A stretch of DNA of 64,000 nt from CAXBPY01 sp003455275 (lineage in GTDB: Bacteria > Bacteroidota > Bacteroidia > Chitinophagales > UBA10324), in NCBI GenBank assembly GCA_963977675.1, contig CAXBPY010000001.1:1-64000 (forward strand), written 5' to 3'. Shown in pieces: positions 61,634 to 64,000 of the stretch (within the stretch, counting starts at the first letter, position 1; each line of letters opens with the position of its first letter). A program made the position numbers and the translations under genes. Under the pieces are notes generated by a model. That model saw only the letters and a list, made by a program, of their open reading frames with translations, did no database searches and had not been told where the DNA came from.

Positions 61634-64000
61634 TTGAGAAAATTTTTTTTCACCATTATATTAGTAATAGCTCCACTATTAATTTTTGCCCAGGGCGAAG
61701 CGAATATCTGGCATTTCGGATATGGCGCCGGAATAGATTTTAATTCAGGTGTTGCAGTTGCTATTCCGGGATATATAAATACTTATGAAGGTTGCGCCAG
61801 CATTTGCTCCAGTTCAGGCAGCTTGCTCTTTTGCACAGATGGAGTAACAGTTTATGACACCAACGGGGGCATCATAGCTACCGGTTTAATGGGAAATAGT
61901 TCGGCTACACAATCCGCCATAATTGTTCCTGATCCAGGAAATGCAAGTAAGTATTACATATTTACTGTTCCCGCAGTTGGTATAGGCGGTCTTCATTACT
62001 CAGTTGTAGATATGACTCTGAATGGCGGGCTCGGTGGCTTGGTTCAAACCAACATTGCGCTTGTAACACCGGTTTGCGAAAAAGTTACTGCTGTATATGC
62101 TGCTAACGGAATTGACATCTGGATTATTACTCATGTTTTTCAATCGAATCAATTCTATGCTTATAAACTTACACCTCTTGGTGTCAGTGCTGCAATCATT
62201 AGCCCTATTGGCAGCAATTTCGGAATTGGATCTTCAGCACTAGGATATATGAAGGCCTCACCTGATGGTACAAAACTGGCCGTAGTTGGTTACGGAAGTG
62301 GAATTTCTAACTTGTTTGAAGTTTATGATTTTGATAATGCAAGTGGTTTGATAACTAACATGATTTCGGTTCCGGTTCCTACTACAGATTTATATGGAAC
62401 AACTTTTTCACCTGATAATACAAAGCTTTATGTTTCATCATTCAACACACCTGCACATATATTTCAATATGATCTCACGCTACCCAATTGGTGGAATTCA
62501 TTTACCGTAGTTTTTGGCGGAGGGAATTATAACACTGGTGCGCTTCAGCTTGCCCCTGACGGAAAAATTTATGTTGCTGAAAATAATTCAGATTCTCTGA
62601 GCACGATTGAGTTTCCAAATTACGCCGGCGCTGCTTGCGGATTTATGCTTCACTCATTCGGACTAATTAATCATTCAGCCATTGGGCTTCCAACTTTTTT
62701 CGAACAACTCTCCATCCCGGTAACCTGTAATGTAAATCTTGGTGCGGATCAATTAGTGTGTGGAAACGATACAGTAATACTCGATGCAGGCGCCGGAGGA
62801 ATTGGATTTTTTTGGAGTACAGGTGACACTTCCCAAACTATACAGGTTTTTTCTTCGGGTGAATATTGGGTGAAAAAATTCTTTGATTCTTCTTGTTCTG
62901 ATATCGATACGATTGAAGTTCATTTTATTCCAAACCCTGTTTTGAATTTAGGTAATGACACTCTTCTGTGTCCTTCAACAATTTTTTTGCTTGATGCCGG
63001 CTCCGGATTTAATTACCAGTGGAACACGGGGAGCACCAGTCAAAGTTTTCATGTCAATACAACAGGAACTTATGCTGTAACAATTACTGATGGAGCAGGT
63101 TGCACTGCTTCTGATTCGATTTCACTTTCATTTAATGGAAATAGTGTTTCGCTTGGAAATGATACTACCATATGTATTGGCAATTCTGTAGTCATAAATG
63201 CCGGCCCGGGATACAGCAGTTACTTGTGGAGTAATGGAAGCACAGACTCTACCATAACTGTTAACACGCAGGGAATTTATACTGTCACTGTTACTTCACC
63301 CGGCGGATGTTCTTCCGCCGATTCAAAAGTTATAAGCATCTCTGACCCCGTCATTCATTTAGGAAACGATACGCTCGTATGCGGCCCACTTAATTATCAA
63401 TTGAATGCCGGCAGCGGATTCACATCTTACACCTGGCAGAATAACTCACACCTTCAAACATTTACTGTAACTTCAGTTGGAGAATATTTTGTTTCAGCTG
63501 TAAATTCATACGGTTGCCCGGCTTCTGATACAATTCAGATTCAAAACTCAAATCCAATTGTCAATATCGGAAGCGATACTATTATTTGTTCCGGAAACTC
63601 TGGCGAAATCATAGCAGGCGGAACCGGTTTTATCTCCTACTTGTGGAATACGGGAGAAACTACTACTTCAATTACTGTAAATGAAAATGGAAATTATTCA
63701 GTCACGGTTACAGATAATGCCGGATGTAAGGATTCCGAATCGAAAATTGTTTCAATAGATACGCCTTCTGTTTATATAGGAACTGATACCAGTTCCTGCA
63801 ATGGATCAGGAATAATTTTTTCTGCCGGAAATTCATTCGAAAATTATTTGTGGAACAATGGCAGCAATGAAGAAAGTGTAATGAGCAATGGTGAAGGAAT
63901 TTATTCTGTAACTGTAACCGACATAAACGGATGCACCGCTGCAGATGATGCAAGAGTAAATTATGCTGAATGCATGGATATTGATCTTCCAACAGCTTTC
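61634..64000 (+). CDS. Repeat-rich surface adhesin, 3' truncated by the window
   Basis: 789 codons in an unbroken frame that leaves the window before any stop. No ATG is available after the in-frame stop at 61598; the best start is TTG 61634, which gives a signal peptide LRKFFFTIILVIAPLLIFAQ (TTG 61610 is the alternative). The first 360 residues are propeller-like (ANIWHFGYGAGIDFNSGV, MKASPDGTKLAVVG, LAPDGKIYVAE). Six Ig-like repeats of 68-70 residues follow (see repeat entry). The last visible residues CMDIDLPTAF look like the opening of a CHU_C/T9SS type-B domain, so only the sorting tail is probably missing. Confidence 0.88.
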   Translation, partial: MRKFFFTIILVIAPLLIFAQGEANIWHFGYGAGIDFNSGVAVAIPGYINTYEGCASICSSSGSLLFCTDGVTVYDTNGGIIATGLMGNSSATQSAIIVPDPGNASKYYIFTVPAVGIGGLHYSVVDMTLNGGLGGLVQTNIALVTPVCEKVTAVYAANGIDIWIITHVFQSNQFYAYKLTPLGVSAAIISPIGSNFGIGSSALGYMKASPDGTKLAVVGYGSGISNLFEVYDFDNASGLITNMISVPVPTTDLYGTTFSPDNTKLYVSSFNTPAHIFQYDLTLPNWWNSFTVVFGGGNYNTGALQLAPDGKIYVAENNSDSLSTIEFPNYAGAACGFMLHSFGLINHSAIGLPTFFEQLSIPVTCNVNLGADQLVCGNDTVILDAGAGGIGFFWSTGDTSQTIQVFSSGEYWVKKFFDSSCSDIDTIEVHFIPNPVLNLGNDTLLCPSTIFLLDAGSGFNYQWNTGSTSQSFHVNTTGTYAVTITDGAGCTASDSISLSFNGNSVSLGNDTTICIGNSVVINAGPGYSSYLWSNGSTDSTITVNTQGIYTVTVTSPGGCSSADSKVISISDPVIHLGNDTLVCGPLNYQLNAGSGFTSYTWQNNSHLQTFTVTSVGEYFVSAVNSYGCPASDTIQIQNSNPIVNIGSDTIICSGNSGEIIAGGTGFISYLWNTGETTTSITVNENGNYSVTVTDNAGCKDSESKIVSIDTPSVYIGTDTSSCNGSGIIFSAGNSFENYLWNNGSNEESVMSNGEGIYSVTVTDINGCTAADDARVNYAECMDIDLPTAF
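62738..63979 (+). repeat. Six in-frame 204-210-bp repeats in the partial adhesin
   Basis: Repeat units begin at LG-type motifs at 62738, 62948, 63152, 63359, 63566 and 63776. Each has LGxDTxxC, xxAGxGFxxYxWNxGxT, xxTxGxYxVxVTD and GC positions. They differ enough in DNA to be old duplications, not recent copies. Each forms one Ig-like/SprB-like adhesin domain. Confidence 0.85.

Noticed and set aside
1..64000. Prophage, integrated element, insertion sequence or tRNA attachment sites
   Set aside because: No integrase, transposase, phage structural gene, tRNA or terminal inverted repeats seen anywhere in the window.

Overview
The window is an AT-rich chromosomal segment from a member of the Bacteroidota, probably an uncultured relative of Chitinophagales or Sphingobacteriales. 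The evidence is direct: two giant PKD-domain adhesins with gliding-motility-associated (CHU_C-type) C-termini, each followed by a PorP/SprF-type outer-membrane gene; several proteins ending in type IX secretion (T9SS) sorting tails; TAnnTTTG-like -7 elements; and family variants typical of the phylum, such as a Tgt without the zinc cysteines and a DUF5522 protein. I see no tRNA, rRNA, CRISPR array, insertion sequence or prophage.

Layout. 1-2.7 kb holds the end of a complex I operon (nuoM tail, nuoN) and a saccharopine dehydrogenase-family gene. 2.9-5.3 kb holds a signalling cassette (small CPPxC-ending protein, multi-pass membrane protein, histidine kinase, LuxR-type response regulator) in which three of four genes are interrupted by three in-frame stops and one frameshift. 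5.3-12 kb has an M16 protease, an outer-membrane lipoprotein, a DUF3108 protein, a flippase-like membrane protein, ruvC and a YkgJ-type protein. 12-15.8 kb is the first adhesin/PorP pair (minus strand). 15.9-25 kb is mostly housekeeping: ispE, DUF58, cinA, two small membrane proteins, tgt, an LptF/LptG-type permease, and a bifunctional NAD(P)HX repair gene between two NlpC/P60 hydrolases. 25.3-32 kb is the second adhesin/PorP pair (plus strand).

32-38.7 kb has an RsuA/RluE-type pseudouridine synthase split at an A9 tract, a subtilase, a cobalamin riboswitch driving a T9SS-exported beta-propeller protein, a beta-barrel protein, and a two-component pair whose kinase has Asn in place of the phospho-acceptor His. 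38.8-44.7 kb is a tight run: T9SS beta-helix protein, rel (ppGpp), fur-like regulator, rnhA. 44.7-52.5 kb contains a propeller lipoprotein lacking a start codon, an FAD dehydrogenase, a deoxynucleoside kinase with a histone-H1-like tail, trpS, DUF5522 and a CAP/OmpA-like protein.

52.5-64 kb is accessory surface-protein territory: an Fn3 protein, fifteen contiguous 21-bp repeats, a stand-alone LuxR HTH protein, a small secreted protein, a 1,516-residue chimera joining an ice-binding-like (DUF3494) domain to a GH16 glycosidase domain, a delta-60 repeat protein, and a repeat-rich adhesin cut by the window edge.

How the parts connect: a large share of the window builds or decorates the cell surface through T9SS. 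The strongest candidate for something under-described is the riboswitch-controlled beta-propeller at 34.5-36 kb, which resembles the BtuG surface vitamin B12-binding strategy but uses T9SS rather than lipoprotein anchoring.
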